Notes: generated by a model not told the origin, from the sequence alone. 64,000 bases of DNA from an uncultured Oscillospiraceae bacterium (GCA_944386985.1 CALXDD010000011.1:1-64000); one strand, 5' to 3'; positions 42,025-51,900 are shown, counted from the stretch's first letter. A program made the numbers and translations.

Positions 42025-42255
42025 AGAAAATAAAACAACGGCAGTGCACGGGAGGTGCGAACTCCCATGCACCTGCGCAGGTGATACGAGCACCTACACA
42101 ACGGATCTACATCCGCACCGCAGGATTAGTATACCTTATTTTGCCCCCATAGGCAAGACAAGAATTTGTGGTGACGGAACAGTGTCCCGAACGCTGTCAT
42201 ACCGACCGCTTCACACCGTGTAGGCTTATGCCCTGCACGGTGTTTTGTTTTCCAA
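42025..42255 (+). ncRNA. Structured leader RNA with terminator before the excisionase
   Basis: No ORF. The transcript from the promoter above would hold GTGCA-c-GGGAG / CTCCC-a-TGCAC (42042-42070), the perfect palindrome CACCTGC-GCAGGTG (42070-42083), and finally CACCGTG / CACGGTG followed by TTTTGTTTT (42216-42255), a terminator. It looks like an attenuated leader or small RNA controlling xis/int expression. The boundaries are inferred. Confidence 0.55.
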
Positions 42256-42279
42256 ATTATCAGGAAAGGACGAAAAAAC

Positions 42280-42465
42280 ATGGAAAACAAGCGGTTTTTG
42301 AATGTGAACGACGTGGCGGACTATCTGGGCATCTCTGTTCCCACCGCCTACAAAATCATCCGTCGTCTGAATGACGAGCTCAGCAAGATGGGGTACCTGA
42401 CCGTATCCGGCCGTGTCAGCAAGACTTATTTCGAGCAGAAGGTCTACGGCGGTGTCACCGCGTAA
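42280..42465 (+). CDS. Excisionase-like HTH protein
   Basis: The 61-aa winged-helix (MerR/Xis-type) protein reads FLNVNDVADYLGISVPTAYK then IIRRLNDELSKMGYLTVSGR, as in excisionases encoded before phage-type integrases. It would bend DNA at attachment sites and set the direction of recombination. CAGGAAAGG precedes ATG 42280. The integrase starts 12 bases after its stop. Confidence 0.85.
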   Translation: MENKRFLNVNDVADYLGISVPTAYKIIRRLNDELSKMGYLTVSGRVSKTYFEQKVYGGVTA

Positions 42466-42476
42466 GGAGGTGCGCT

Positions 42477-43574
42477 ATGCCGGTTTACAAGGACAAGAAG
42501 AACAACACCTGGTATGTGAAGGGCCGCTACAAGGACTGGACCGGAAAGACGAAGGACCTGATGAAACGCGGCTTTGCGCTGAAACGGGAAGCTGTGGAGT
42601 GGGAGGAAAACTTCCGCCTGCGTCTGGCCTCCAGCCTGGACATGACCTTCTCCGAATTCTGCCAGATCTACGCAGAGGATCTGGGTAGCCGCCTGAAAGA
42701 CAGCACCTGGGAGACCAAGGCCGCCATCATCAGGACAAAACTGCTGCCCTTTTTCGGAGCCATGCGTATGCGTGAGATTACCTCTGTGGAGATCATCCGC
42801 TGGCAGAACGAGATGATGAAGCAGAAGCTGCCAAACGGAAAGCCCTATTCCCAGACCTATCTGAAAACCCTCCACAATCAACTCAGTGCCATCTTTAATC
42901 ACGCAGTGCGCTTCTACAAGCTGTCGGAGAATCCGGCCCGAGTGGCCGGTGCCATCGGCGAGAAGGAGGGCGGTGAGATGAGCATCTGGTCGGAAGAGGA
43001 GTATCGCCGCTTTGCTGAGGCGGTGATGGACAAGCCGGTTTCCTATTACTGCTTTGAGATGCTCTACTGGTGCGGCATCCGGGAGGGCGAACTGCTGGCG
43101 CTGACCCGGAAGGATTTCAACTTCAAAAAACAGGAGGTCAGTATCTCCAAGACCTACCACCGCATCAAAGGAGAAGACCGCATCACCTCCCCCAAAACCA
43201 AACAGAGCATACGTGTCGTCTCTATGCCCGCATTTCTCTGTGAGGAGATTCAGGATTATTTCTCCATGGTGTACGACCTGCGGCCCAACGACAGGGCCTT
43301 TCCCGTGACCAAGAGTTTTCTCAGCCGGGAGCTGGAGCGCGGGGCGGCGGAGAGCGGCGTCAAACGCATTCGTGTTCACGATTTACGCCACTCCCATGTG
43401 TCGCTGCTCATCCATCTGGGATACAGCGCGGTGGCCATCGCCAAACGGGTGGGGCACAAAAGCATTGACATCACCTACCGCTATGCCCATCTGTTCCCCT
43501 CCATTCAGACCCAGATGGCCAGCCAGCTGGATCAGCTTCGAGAGGAGGCAGACCATGTCGCAGAAGAATCTTGA
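42477..43574 (+). CDS. int: Tyrosine integrase (phage/ICE type)
   Basis: The 365-aa enzyme has three parts: an N-terminal arm-binding domain (MPVYKDKKNNTWYVKGRYKD), a SAM-like core-binding domain (~55-165), and a catalytic domain with Arg in CGIREGELLAL (~202), HDLRHSHVSL (~His 299), VGHKSIDITYRYAH with the nucleophile Tyr. All key residues are present, so it should be active. AAGGAGG precedes ATG 42477. The last 20 bases overlap the MobC-like gene. Its attachment sites are not visible to me. Confidence 0.94.
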   Translation: MPVYKDKKNNTWYVKGRYKDWTGKTKDLMKRGFALKREAVEWEENFRLRLASSLDMTFSEFCQIYAEDLGSRLKDSTWETKAAIIRTKLLPFFGAMRMREITSVEIIRWQNEMMKQKLPNGKPYSQTYLKTLHNQLSAIFNHAVRFYKLSENPARVAGAIGEKEGGEMSIWSEEEYRRFAEAVMDKPVSYYCFEMLYWCGIREGELLALTRKDFNFKKQEVSISKTYHRIKGEDRITSPKTKQSIRVVSMPAFLCEEIQDYFSMVYDLRPNDRAFPVTKSFLSRELERGAAESGVKRIRVHDLRHSHVSLLIHLGYSAVAIAKRVGHKSIDITYRYAHLFPSIQTQMASQLDQLREEADHVAEES

Positions 43575-43875
43575 CCGGAAGGGCCGCTGGAGATGCCACA
43601 CCGTAGCCTTTCGTGTATCGCCGGAGGAACGGGAAGCAATTCGCATCAGGGCCAGACTTTGCGGGTTGACGCTGCAGGAATATATCACCCGGAGGTGTCA
43701 GGAACAGGAAGTGGTCGTGGTGGGCAATCCCCGGGTGTACAAAGCGTTGAAAACCCAGATGCAGCAGATTCTGGCCGCCTTGGAAGGTGCAGCGGAAGGA
43801 GGTGGGGCCTCCGAAGAACTGCTGGAAACCATCCAATTTGTGGCACGGATTTTAGACGGTATGAACGTCGGCTAA
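43555..43875 (+). CDS. MobC-like / ribbon-helix-helix mobilisation protein
   Basis: The 106-aa protein contains VAFRVSPEEREAIRIRARLC then GLTLQEYITRRCQ, the pattern of MobC-type relaxosome accessory proteins, which bind oriT near a relaxase. A C-terminal helical tail follows. ATG 43555 (AGAGGAGG site) lies inside the integrase end, so translation is coupled. No relaxase gene is in this window, which suggests the element has lost or never had its mobilisation module, or that this protein has another role. Confidence 0.7.
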   Translation: MSQKNLDRKGRWRCHTVAFRVSPEEREAIRIRARLCGLTLQEYITRRCQEQEVVVVGNPRVYKALKTQMQQILAALEGAAEGGGASEELLETIQFVARILDGMNVG

Positions 43876-43921
43876 TGCCACAAGTACATTCCAAAATTTA
43901 AAAATCAAGGAGGAAAGCATT

Positions 43922-44824
43922 ATGAATGAAATGCAAGGAATCAATCTCATTACTGTCGCGCAGAACCTTGCGACGGCAAACACCCCGGAAGGATTGCAGG
44001 AGGCTATGAAGCAGCTTCATCTGAGCTGTCTGACACAGCCCGTAGCGGTTGTACGCGAAATCTCCAGGCATCTGGAGGAAATCTCCAAAGTCCAGTTGGT
44101 GGACCGCGTGCGTGACACTGTGAAGAACGGAAAGTACAGTAAGGATGCAGCTGTCGCTCTGGAGGACGTGGAAAATCTTACCGCTCCCGTTCTCGCCGCA
44201 CCGATTCTCAGTGAGAAGGCCCGTCAACTCGCACTTCACGTGGAGTGCCTGATCTCGCTGCGGAGTTACTGCAGCCAGCGCGTACAGATGCTGGAGGCCA
44301 TCCAGCATCTCCCCGGCGAAGAAGCGGAGGCACTCGCCGGGATGTTGACCGACCGTCTCACCGTTCTGCTCATCCTGGAGGTGCTGGTAGAGAAGGCAGC
44401 CGGCGACAAAGCGCTCAACCGGCAGATTGACCTCTGGCAGATGCTCTATATTGCCCGGACGGAGGGACAGGTGGAGCTGGCGCCCTATTTCTTGGCACTG
44501 GACGAAGGGGACACCATACAGTGCCTGCTGCCCTGCTGCATCCCTTATGAAGCCTCCGCCAAAACGTATTACAGATGCGCCGGGATTCTCAAGGCTCTGG
44601 TGCATCAGAAGGAAATCCGGGAGTACGAGGCGTTGGTACATTCTCTTCACGGCAAGGTGGAACAGAAAGTGATATACCGCGTCAGCTGTGGTCGGGATGA
44701 CGAGGATACGATGGCTCTGGAAGAACTCTATGTGCTGCTGCGCGTCGCTTTGCATAACGCCGGTCCCGTTGTTTGGGAGTATCCCCGCTTTGAGAAAATC
44801 AAGAAGAATCTGGAGGAAAACTGA
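43922..44824 (+). CDS. Unknown cargo protein A, 300 aa
   Basis: A soluble, mostly helical 300-aa protein with no membrane segment. Scattered Cys are found (CLLPCCIPYEASAK, YCSQR) but no recognisable motif. A strong ribosome site (AAGGAGG) precedes ATG 43922. It ends one base before the start of the next unknown gene, so the two are co-translated. It is carried by the integrative element right after the integrase and MobC-like gene, the usual place for a cargo or regulatory function. I cannot assign a function. Confidence 0.75.
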   Translation: MNEMQGINLITVAQNLATANTPEGLQEAMKQLHLSCLTQPVAVVREISRHLEEISKVQLVDRVRDTVKNGKYSKDAAVALEDVENLTAPVLAAPILSEKARQLALHVECLISLRSYCSQRVQMLEAIQHLPGEEAEALAGMLTDRLTVLLILEVLVEKAAGDKALNRQIDLWQMLYIARTEGQVELAPYFLALDEGDTIQCLLPCCIPYEASAKTYYRCAGILKALVHQKEIREYEALVHSLHGKVEQKVIYRVSCGRDDEDTMALEELYVLLRVALHNAGPVVWEYPRFEKIKKNLEEN

Positions 44825-44825
44825 T

Positions 44826-45644
44826 ATGAATTGGATGAATTATCCCATGCTTCACAATTTGGCCCGCGTTCTGACCACCGCCCCTCGGGGGCGGCTGGTC
44901 GAGACGGTGCTGGCCCAGGTACAGACCTGGCAGGCAGCCGTGTCCGACACGGATTTGATGATGTTTCAGACGCTTCACTATGAAGTCTACGAGGCGCTGA
45001 AAGCCGACGTAGCGGCTTTGGAACTGCGCGATATGGGTTCTCCCAGCCTGCACTCGGCGCTGCACGCCGCCGCGGTGTTGGACGAGCTGCGGGAGGGCAC
45101 CGGATGCTGTCAGCCCACCTGGGAGGGTGAGGAGCTGAGTCTGGTACCGCCGGAGACCCGGAAACTCTGGTGGAGTGCGCCGGAAAGCGACGAGGAAGCT
45201 GAAGATGCGGTGATGGACACCCTGGCGGTCCTGATGGCCCAGACCCTCAACTATCCCCTGTCTCTGGAACTGACCCAATACCTGGTAACCTACGTGCTGG
45301 TGTTGGAACTGGAAAGGGTCAAACCGGAAAACCATCCCCGCAGGGAAACAGCCCGCTGCATGAAGCTGGCCAAGTATCTCACCCCCTGGGAGCGCCGCCA
45401 CTCCATTGCCTACATCTGCCATCAGGACGGGGAGATTTTCCTGCTGGACGGTGAAATCGACAGCGGGACCTGTGAGGACTATCTGAACGCCATCCGTCAG
45501 GTAGAGCAGCTGGTAGACCATGATACCTTGAAACGCCATTTGATTGACCGCACCGCTCAGCCCTGCTTTGACTTTGAACTGGAAAAGGCGGTCCATATCT
45601 GGCTGGGCGACGAGTATAAGCGCTGGGGAAGACTGGCGGAGTAA
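44826..45644 (+). CDS. Unknown cargo protein B, 272 aa
   Basis: A soluble acidic 272-aa protein, helix-rich, with Trp-rich stretch ETRKLWWSAPESDEEAED and a C-terminal FELEKAVHIWLGDEYKRWG. No family recognised. The ribosome site GGAGG lies in the last codons of protein A's gene. The 3' two-thirds of this gene (from 45102) plus the following hairpin are duplicated, in degraded form, at 53534-54107, on the far side of the ATPase/Mokosh-like island. The region must therefore have had two copies of at least this gene's end. Confidence 0.75.
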   Translation: MNWMNYPMLHNLARVLTTAPRGRLVETVLAQVQTWQAAVSDTDLMMFQTLHYEVYEALKADVAALELRDMGSPSLHSALHAAAVLDELREGTGCCQPTWEGEELSLVPPETRKLWWSAPESDEEAEDAVMDTLAVLMAQTLNYPLSLELTQYLVTYVLVLELERVKPENHPRRETARCMKLAKYLTPWERRHSIAYICHQDGEIFLLDGEIDSGTCEDYLNAIRQVEQLVDHDTLKRHLIDRTAQPCFDFELEKAVHIWLGDEYKRWGRLAE

Positions 45645-45675
45645 CCACAAAGAGGCCGCCCGAATGGGCGGTCTC
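45102..45675 (+). repeat. Left direct repeat flanking the defence-like island
   Basis: Covers the 3' part of cargo gene B and the hairpin GGCCGCCC-GAAT-GGGCGG after it. It matches 53534-54107 closely in the same orientation, with scattered substitutions and two indels. The intervening 7.9 kb holds the ATPase, the Mokosh-like pair and the 146-aa gene. Confidence 0.9.
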
Positions 45676-45689
45676 TTACCAATAAAAGA

Positions 45690-45964
45690 CAATTCTCTGT
45701 ATGACTGCCCACAGGCAAGGTATACCAATGTGGAGTTTACCGGTTCTGTCTCTGCCGACAGTGGCTACCGTGTCACGGAAAAGGATGGCACCTACACTGT
45801 GGAAGAGTACACCCCGTCCTCCGGTGGCTCTGGCACCAGCGACTTCGCTGTGACTGTGGAGAAGGCCACCAACGGTACCGTGACTGCCTCCGCCTCCTGC
45901 GCTGCCAAGGGCACCAAGGTTAAGTATTTTCGAAATCTGGATAGCGGCGCTTCTATATGTAAAT
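45690..45964 (+). pseudogene. Fragment of a bacterial surface-repeat (InlB/Ig-like) protein
   Basis: The frame reads VEFTGSVSADSGYRVTEKDG, TYTVEEYTPSSGGSGTSDFA, VTVEKATNGTVTASASCAAK, then loses similarity. This Ser/Gly linker plus repeat-domain pattern is typical of secreted wall proteins of gut Firmicutes. There is no signal peptide, no start with ribosome site and no anchor, so it is a fragment left by rearrangement. Confidence 0.65.
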
Positions 45965-46026
45965 GACAATCAAGAAGCAGCGAAATGCGCTGACTTGGCA
46001 ACTGACAAACAGGATTACTAAAAAGG

Positions 46027-46066
46027 CCGGCGCGTTATTTCGCAAGGAAATGGCGCGCCGGTTTTT
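46027..46066 (+). terminator. Terminator-like hairpin
   Basis: CCGGCGCG pairs with CGCGCCGG across a 19-base loop, followed by TTTTT. It probably belonged to the surface protein whose fragment precedes it. The stretch 46070-46239 holds nothing I can identify. Confidence 0.65.
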
Positions 46067-46239
46067 CGTATATTTTCAATATAAATAAGTGGCAAACTGT
46101 CCAATGCGCAGCCTTCCTTTCATCCCATTTGAATTACAAACCGCTTTGCACTTTTGTATGGAAGCATTTTTGATATCAAACGCTCCCCGCACATTATTCC
46201 CTCAACAGATTGTGGAATGTTCCGAAACGGGAATTTTTA

Positions 46240-46268
46240 TTGATTTTCTGCATAATATGTTCTATAAT
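46240..46268 (+). promoter_or_regulatory. Promoter of the DUF4143 ATPase gene
   Basis: TTGATT (46240-46245), 17 bases, TATAAT (46263-46268), 31 bases before the start. Confidence 0.65.
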
Positions 46269-46298
46269 GGAAATATCTAAAATGCGGAGGTGATTGCA

Positions 46299-47522
46299 GT
46301 GGTAGAACGGAGAGAATATCTTGACCAACTGATTCAGTGGAAGGATGAACAGGTAATTAAGGTGGTGACCGGGATTCGCCGGTGTGGAAAATCCACCCTC
46401 CTGACGCAGTACCAGTCCTGGTTAAAAGACAGCGGCATTTCTGAGAAGCAGATTGTTTCTGTTAACTTTGAAGAGCTGGAGTATGAGGAGTTGCTGGATT
46501 ATAAAAGGCTGTATGCGTATTTGAAGGCGCGGCTGGTGTCGGGGGAAAAGACCTACATCTTCCTGGATGAAATTCAGAAGGTCCCCGCTTTTGAAAAGGT
46601 CGTAGACAGCCTGTATGTCAAGCCGGATGTTGACATCTATATCACAGGCTCCAATGCCTATATGCTTTCCGGCGACCTTGCGACCCTTTTGACCGGGCGG
46701 TATGTGGAGATCAAGATGCTGCCGCTTTCGTTCCGGGAATATCTCACCATGACAGAACTGGAGAAGGACCGTGGATTTGCGGAGTATCTGAAAACCGGCG
46801 GCCTTCCTTATCTGACGGTAATGGACCGTACCCCGCAAAAGGTGGAAACTTATTTGGAGGGCATCTACAATACTGTGATCGTCAAGGATATCGAAGACCG
46901 GCAGGCCCGCAAAGAGAGCGACCCATCCAAACGAAAGATCACCGACATTGCCCTTTTGAAATCCATCGCAAAGTACCTTGCCAGCGTAGTGGGCAGCCCC
47001 ATCTCGATTCGGAGCATCACCGATTATCTAACCTCCAGCGGCAGAAAGATCTCCCCCAACACAGTGAATGACTATGTGGAGGCGTTGACGGAATCTTTTA
47101 TCTTTTATCCGGCAGACCGTTTTGATATTGTCGGCAAGCAGCTTTTGAAGATCAACAAGAAAATGTATATCGTTGATCTGGGGCTTCGCAACCACATCCT
47201 GCCGAGGAGAAACTATGATCTCGGGTTTTCCTTGGAGAACATCGTCTACTTTGAACTCCTGCGCCGGGGCTATAAGGTGATGATCGGCAAGATCGGAAGC
47301 ACCGAGGTGGACTTTGTCGCGGAAAAGCAGGGCGTGTACACCTATGTTCAGGTGACTGCGGATATGACCGCAGAAGAAACCTTTGAGCGGGAAATGCGGC
47401 CATTGACGCTCATCCGCGACAATTACGAAAAGGTCATCCTCACAGCCGACCACCTGACAATTGGAAACTATAACGGCATCCAGGTCAAGAATCTGGTTGA
47501 ATGGCTGCTGGGCCTGGATTAG
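46299..47522 (+). CDS. AAA_14/DUF4143 ATPase
   Basis: A 407-aa protein of the common AAA_14-DUF4143 type. Walker A is VVTGIRRCGKSTLL, Walker B is TYIFLDEIQKVP, sensor is DIYITGSNAYMLSGDLATLL. The C-terminal DUF4143 region resembles a restriction-endonuclease-like fold (YFELLRRGYKVMIGKIGSTE, VDFVAEKQGVYTYVQV, with E-xVDFV-x-QV pattern). Function of the family is unproven; many copies lie in variable regions. The start is taken as GTG 46299, 8 bases after GGAGG; GTG 46290 overlaps that site. It has its own promoter and terminator. Confidence 0.88.
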   Translation: MVERREYLDQLIQWKDEQVIKVVTGIRRCGKSTLLTQYQSWLKDSGISEKQIVSVNFEELEYEELLDYKRLYAYLKARLVSGEKTYIFLDEIQKVPAFEKVVDSLYVKPDVDIYITGSNAYMLSGDLATLLTGRYVEIKMLPLSFREYLTMTELEKDRGFAEYLKTGGLPYLTVMDRTPQKVETYLEGIYNTVIVKDIEDRQARKESDPSKRKITDIALLKSIAKYLASVVGSPISIRSITDYLTSSGRKISPNTVNDYVEALTESFIFYPADRFDIVGKQLLKINKKMYIVDLGLRNHILPRRNYDLGFSLENIVYFELLRRGYKVMIGKIGSTEVDFVAEKQGVYTYVQVTADMTAEETFEREMRPLTLIRDNYEKVILTADHLTIGNYNGIQVKNLVEWLLGLD

Positions 47523-47549
47523 TAAAATCCAAACTGATAGGAAACTGGG

Positions 47550-47580
47550 CAGTCCCCTCACTTGAGGGGACTGTGTTTTA
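47550..47580 (+). terminator. Terminator of the DUF4143 ATPase gene
   Basis: CAGTCCCCTC-ACTT-GAGGGGACTG, perfect 10-bp stem, then TGTTTTATT. Confidence 0.88.
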
Positions 47581-47645
47581 TTGCTTCGTATCGGGCAGAG
47601 TTCCATGTGCCTGGGATATCCCCGTTTGGGAAGCACCGGTGCTGC

Positions 47646-48950
47646 TCACACTCCTGCAAGATCATTCCAGAGTGTGCTGATCTGGGCGGGATCAAATGTT
47701 ATTTCGGCGCACAGCTTGTAGAGACGGCGCCGATAGATGGTTTCCTTGGCTGCATATTGGCCCTGGATGGCACAAGCGGTGCCGAAGCAGAACTTCACAG
47801 AAGAGATTTCCTCGGAAGGGACTGCGGTCAATGCGCAGTCTTTCCGCAGCTTTTTCATCCTGCCCAATATGAAATCGGCCTGATAATCGTCCGGGTTATA
47901 ATGGACAATGACCTCCTTCGTATGAGCGGAGAAAATTGCGCGCAGGATGTCGTCATTGAGCAGTTCCGCCAGATACGGCGCCTGGATGAAAATGCGCTGT
48001 GCCTTGAAAGCGGCACAATGGTACAGGATATCCTGAAGCTCACCATCCAGCAACGGGCGGTCCGCGTAATAGGTAGCCTCCAGAGAATCTGTCCAATCGC
48101 TCTGCATCCCACGGAGCTTGTACGCTGCAATCAGATCATTGGGCAGCTGCTCCTTCGCCGGGGAAGCGGTGCAGGGGCGGCTGGGCGGAGAGAAGAGGTT
48201 CCAGGCGCCCAAGTGCCGGCAGTGAAGCTGTTCCGCCAGCGCATCCGCGTAGGCTTGGATCCCCGACTGGAAGTGAAAGGCCAGAGAACGGTCCGCCTGG
48301 TTCCGATAAACGAAGCAGAATTCGCGCTGATAGGACAGCGTGTGGTAGGAGATATCGAGGATCCGATACAGCTCAGCGCTCTCCGCGGCGTTCTGGAACA
48401 CCGTATTTGCCAGCCGGCTTTCCCGGTAAATTGCCGCCAGCGTATCAAACTTGCTGCGGAGGAATTCCAGATTGAGTGGATATACCTCCAGCAGGTATGC
48501 CTGCCCCCGCGGCGGCTCCCGGTAGGTGCCCAGGAGGGGCGCGTCTGAGATCTCTCCGGTGACCTGGTTTACCGATATGCGGCTGAGCTGGCTGCGCAGG
48601 GTCTTGACCTTCTTCTGGGTCTCCAGTACCTTTTTCCCCAAATCGGTCAGGACGATGTCGCCGCAGGAAACAGCGGCGAACTGCTCGCTGTCCAGCTGCG
48701 ATACGATTTGCAGCATAATGCTCTCCGGCAGGCCGAACTGACTGGCAAGGTCGGGGAGGGATTTGGCGCCGATGCGGATGGCAGTGAGGACACATTCCTG
48801 AACAAAGGAGAGCACCTGGACACGCCGTTCCCAGACCGTCAGGCCGATTTCTTGTACAGGAATATAGACCGGGACCCGGCAGATGAAATCATAGCCGGAA
48901 AGCTGCGGAGGAATGTATTTTTCAACATTTTTTTGCCATTCAGACAGCAT
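47646..48950 (-). CDS. Mokosh-type partner protein (MkoB-like)
   Basis: The 434-aa protein has an N-terminal region (1-130) with a winged-helix-like stretch (LPDLASQFGLPESIMLQIVS). The C-terminal half (~280-434) has strand-helix patterns such as RIFIQAPYLAELLNDDILRA and EVIVHYNPDDYQADFILG that fit a PLD-like fold. I do not see an intact HxKxxxxD motif, so nuclease activity is uncertain. It starts inside the end of the kinase-helicase gene (11-base overlap) with a GGAG site. In type I Mokosh systems a PLD-family protein follows the STK-helicase gene, and the order here is the same. Confidence 0.6.
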   Translation of the reverse strand: MLSEWQKNVEKYIPPQLSGYDFICRVPVYIPVQEIGLTVWERRVQVLSFVQECVLTAIRIGAKSLPDLASQFGLPESIMLQIVSQLDSEQFAAVSCGDIVLTDLGKKVLETQKKVKTLRSQLSRISVNQVTGEISDAPLLGTYREPPRGQAYLLEVYPLNLEFLRSKFDTLAAIYRESRLANTVFQNAAESAELYRILDISYHTLSYQREFCFVYRNQADRSLAFHFQSGIQAYADALAEQLHCRHLGAWNLFSPPSRPCTASPAKEQLPNDLIAAYKLRGMQSDWTDSLEATYYADRPLLDGELQDILYHCAAFKAQRIFIQAPYLAELLNDDILRAIFSAHTKEVIVHYNPDDYQADFILGRMKKLRKDCALTAVPSEEISSVKFCFGTACAIQGQYAAKETIYRRRLYKLCAEITFDPAQISTLWNDLAGV

Positions 48951-51900
48951 TGGTAAGCTCCTTTATATCGATTTCCTGACAAAATTCGGGATGCTCCTGC
49001 ATATAACCGATTACATAGGGGAAGCGGTTGCCGGGAATACGGGGATTGCGGAGAAACTTTCCGTCACCGACAATAATCAGGGCCCGTTTGGCACGGGAGA
49101 AGGCGACGTTCAACCGTGCTTCCTCTTTCAAGAAACCGATACGCCGCTGATTGCTGCTTCGGACGGTGGAGTAGATGATGATATCACGCTGGCTGCCCTG
49201 GAATGCATCCACGGTGTTGATATCGACTTCAATGTGGCTCAACGGGATTTGCTTGAGGCGGTTCCGGATCAGCTCCAGCTGCGCTCGGTACGGCGTGATG
49301 ATGCCGATGGAATACGTCTCCCCCTGAGCGGCGATTTCCTGGTTCAGCCTTTGCAGGCAGCTTTGGATCACAGTGACTTCCAGATGGTTGATGTATCCGC
49401 GCTGGTGACCGACGGACTGCTCAAAGCGGGCGGGACCGGCTTTGGAGGTGGTCAGCCAGGTGATGGCGCGGCCGTTGAGCATGGGAAGGTTGGTGGTTCG
49501 CTCCGATGCCTTCACGCCGTTCTGCACTTTGCCGTCGTAAAAGAGAAGGCTGATGAGATCGCCAATCGCCGGATGCATCCGGTACTGGGTGGAAAGCGTC
49601 TCCTTGCAGCTGTCGGGCAGAATCTCAAACAGCTTTCCGAACCCGGTGTTTTGAAGTTCAGCGATCTGGGTGGACTGGAAGCTGGCTTTGAGGGCATTTC
49701 GGTCAAAGACCGGCGGGAGCTGCTTGTGGTCACCCACCAGAATGGCTTTCCGTGCCCGGACCAGGGGAACCATGATTTCCGGCAGGGTTGCCTTTGCCGC
49801 CTCGTCTACAATTACGTAGTCAAAGGTTGTGTCACGGACCCGAGGGTCCGAAATGACACCGATGCAGGTGCCTACAATGATGGAGGCGTTTTTGATATAA
49901 AACTCTCCCAGCTCATTGCTTTCGCTGATGCGTCGGATCCATTGTTCGGAAATCAGGCAGCTCTGCAAGTAGGGATTGGTACGGCTTTTCCCGTAAGTGT
50001 TTTCAAAGCCTGCAGCGATCCGTTCCAGACGTGCGCGCTCTGTTTCTTCCAGATTTGCAAGCTTCAGTTCTTCCAACACTTGCGCGTATTTACAGAACGG
50101 CTCCATGGGGATGTGCTGTTCCGATAAACGCTGGGCCAGCCATGCTTTGCAGTTCTCAATGCTTTCCTTTACCCATAGGGCCTGGCAGTGCTCCAATCCG
50201 AAACGGTCATTGATCTTGGGGTCAATGTTCTCTTCGCGGCCGATGCGGATGGTCGTATGCTCCAGATAGGCTGCAAGGTCCTCCAGTAGTTTATCCACGG
50301 CGGCATGGGATTGAGATACAATCAAAATTTTCTGATCCAGTGCGGGATTCCGCTGATTTTCCCCCAGAATCTGCCGAATCACTTCCACCAGAACGTTGGT
50401 TTTGCCGGTACCTGGAGGACCTTGGATCAAGGCTATATCCTCCGCTTCCAGCGCTTTCCGGACGGCGCGCTTCTGGGTGAAATCCAGCTGCTCATTATAG
50501 AAGCGGGGCGTGGTCTTGAGTTGAAAATACCCAGGCTGCTCAGCACCTACGAAAATACCCTTGAGGTTGCCGCCGTTGACGGTTTCTGAGCGGCGGAATT
50601 CCTCCAGCGCCGCTTCCTGACGGCGGTATTGCTGGATCTCTTTGCGGTAATCCAGGCAGATAGAGCCGTTGTTCGGCAGACGGGGCTTCCTGGGTGCGGC
50701 CTTGACGGCCATCACGGCGCCGTCCTCCCGGTATTCCCAGAAGGTACCCACCTCTGCCAGAATTGGATTCTTTTTGAACCGTCCGCGCTGTTCGAAAATA
50801 AACAGGGTATCCTGGCTGAACGCCTCGTCGGGCACGCTGTCCGGGTCCAGCCGGAAAAGGAACATCCCGTCTTCGTAGCGGACGCTGGTGTAGTACAGCC
50901 GGACAGTATTCTTAGACGCGTCTGCAATCATGGCCTGGATGAATTCCCGCCAGATACCGTACTGCGCGTCGTATTCCCGGTCGATGTTTTTCTGCGAGTA
51001 GATATCCGCTTGGAAATCAGCAATCCGGTTGCTCAGGATCTGGCTGCAATTGTTGGGGAGAGGGGTGTTTGCAATTTTGTGTGAAAACAGGAATTGAAAA
51101 TGCCCGGGAACCTCCATGGAAAAGCGCTTGTGCTGCTCCCGCTTGAAGGCATCCAGCCTGCGGAAAGAGACTACCTGGAAAAAATCGTCTGACAAAACGC
51201 ATTCCATGGAGATGCTGATGCCGTCAAAGCAATAAATGGAGGCCTGACCCTCGGTGCGAAGCCGGATCAAGCCGCCCGTGAACTGGGCGGGAAGGAAGCT
51301 ATCCAGCAGCTCCAGGTAGGGCATCTCCCGCCGTACCAGGTTGCGTTTTTTCAGATCATCGAGTACGTTGGTGGGGACGGCGAAGAAGTACCGCTCGTCA
51401 CTGCCGCAGTACCGCTGGTAGAGGGGAGCCAGGGCCAGCTCGCAGTCGTCAATATTTTCATATCGGTCCGCCGGGGCGGGGGCGCACATTTTCAGCAGGA
51501 CTTCCTTTAGCTTTACGTCGATACCGCCGGCGGATTGGATGGCCGCAGACATTTCGGAAGCCGCCACCGGGACTTCACCGGTAAAAAGGAAGTAAATTAC
51601 GGCGCCCAACGAATAGATGTCGCTGCGCTCGGTGGCGTTTTCACTGTGGACGGTCACTTCCGGCGCAGAATAATTCTGGGTGGCAAACTGATATGTGGTT
51701 CCGTCCTGGAACATCCCACGGATTTTTGCGATTCCGAAATCAATCAGCTTCAGCTCAAACGACTCGGTAATGAGGATGTTGGAGGGATTGATATCCCGGT
51801 GGATCACGGAGTTCCGATGGGCGTGCTGGATGGCGTTGGTCAGCTGCTTCACCAGGTTGTACCGGGTGGAGGCGTTCGGGATCACATCCAGCATCTGGGA

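Noticed and set aside
47646..48950. Active PLD nuclease call for the Mokosh partner
   Set aside because: I could not find an HxKxxxxD motif by eye, so only fold-level resemblance is claimed.
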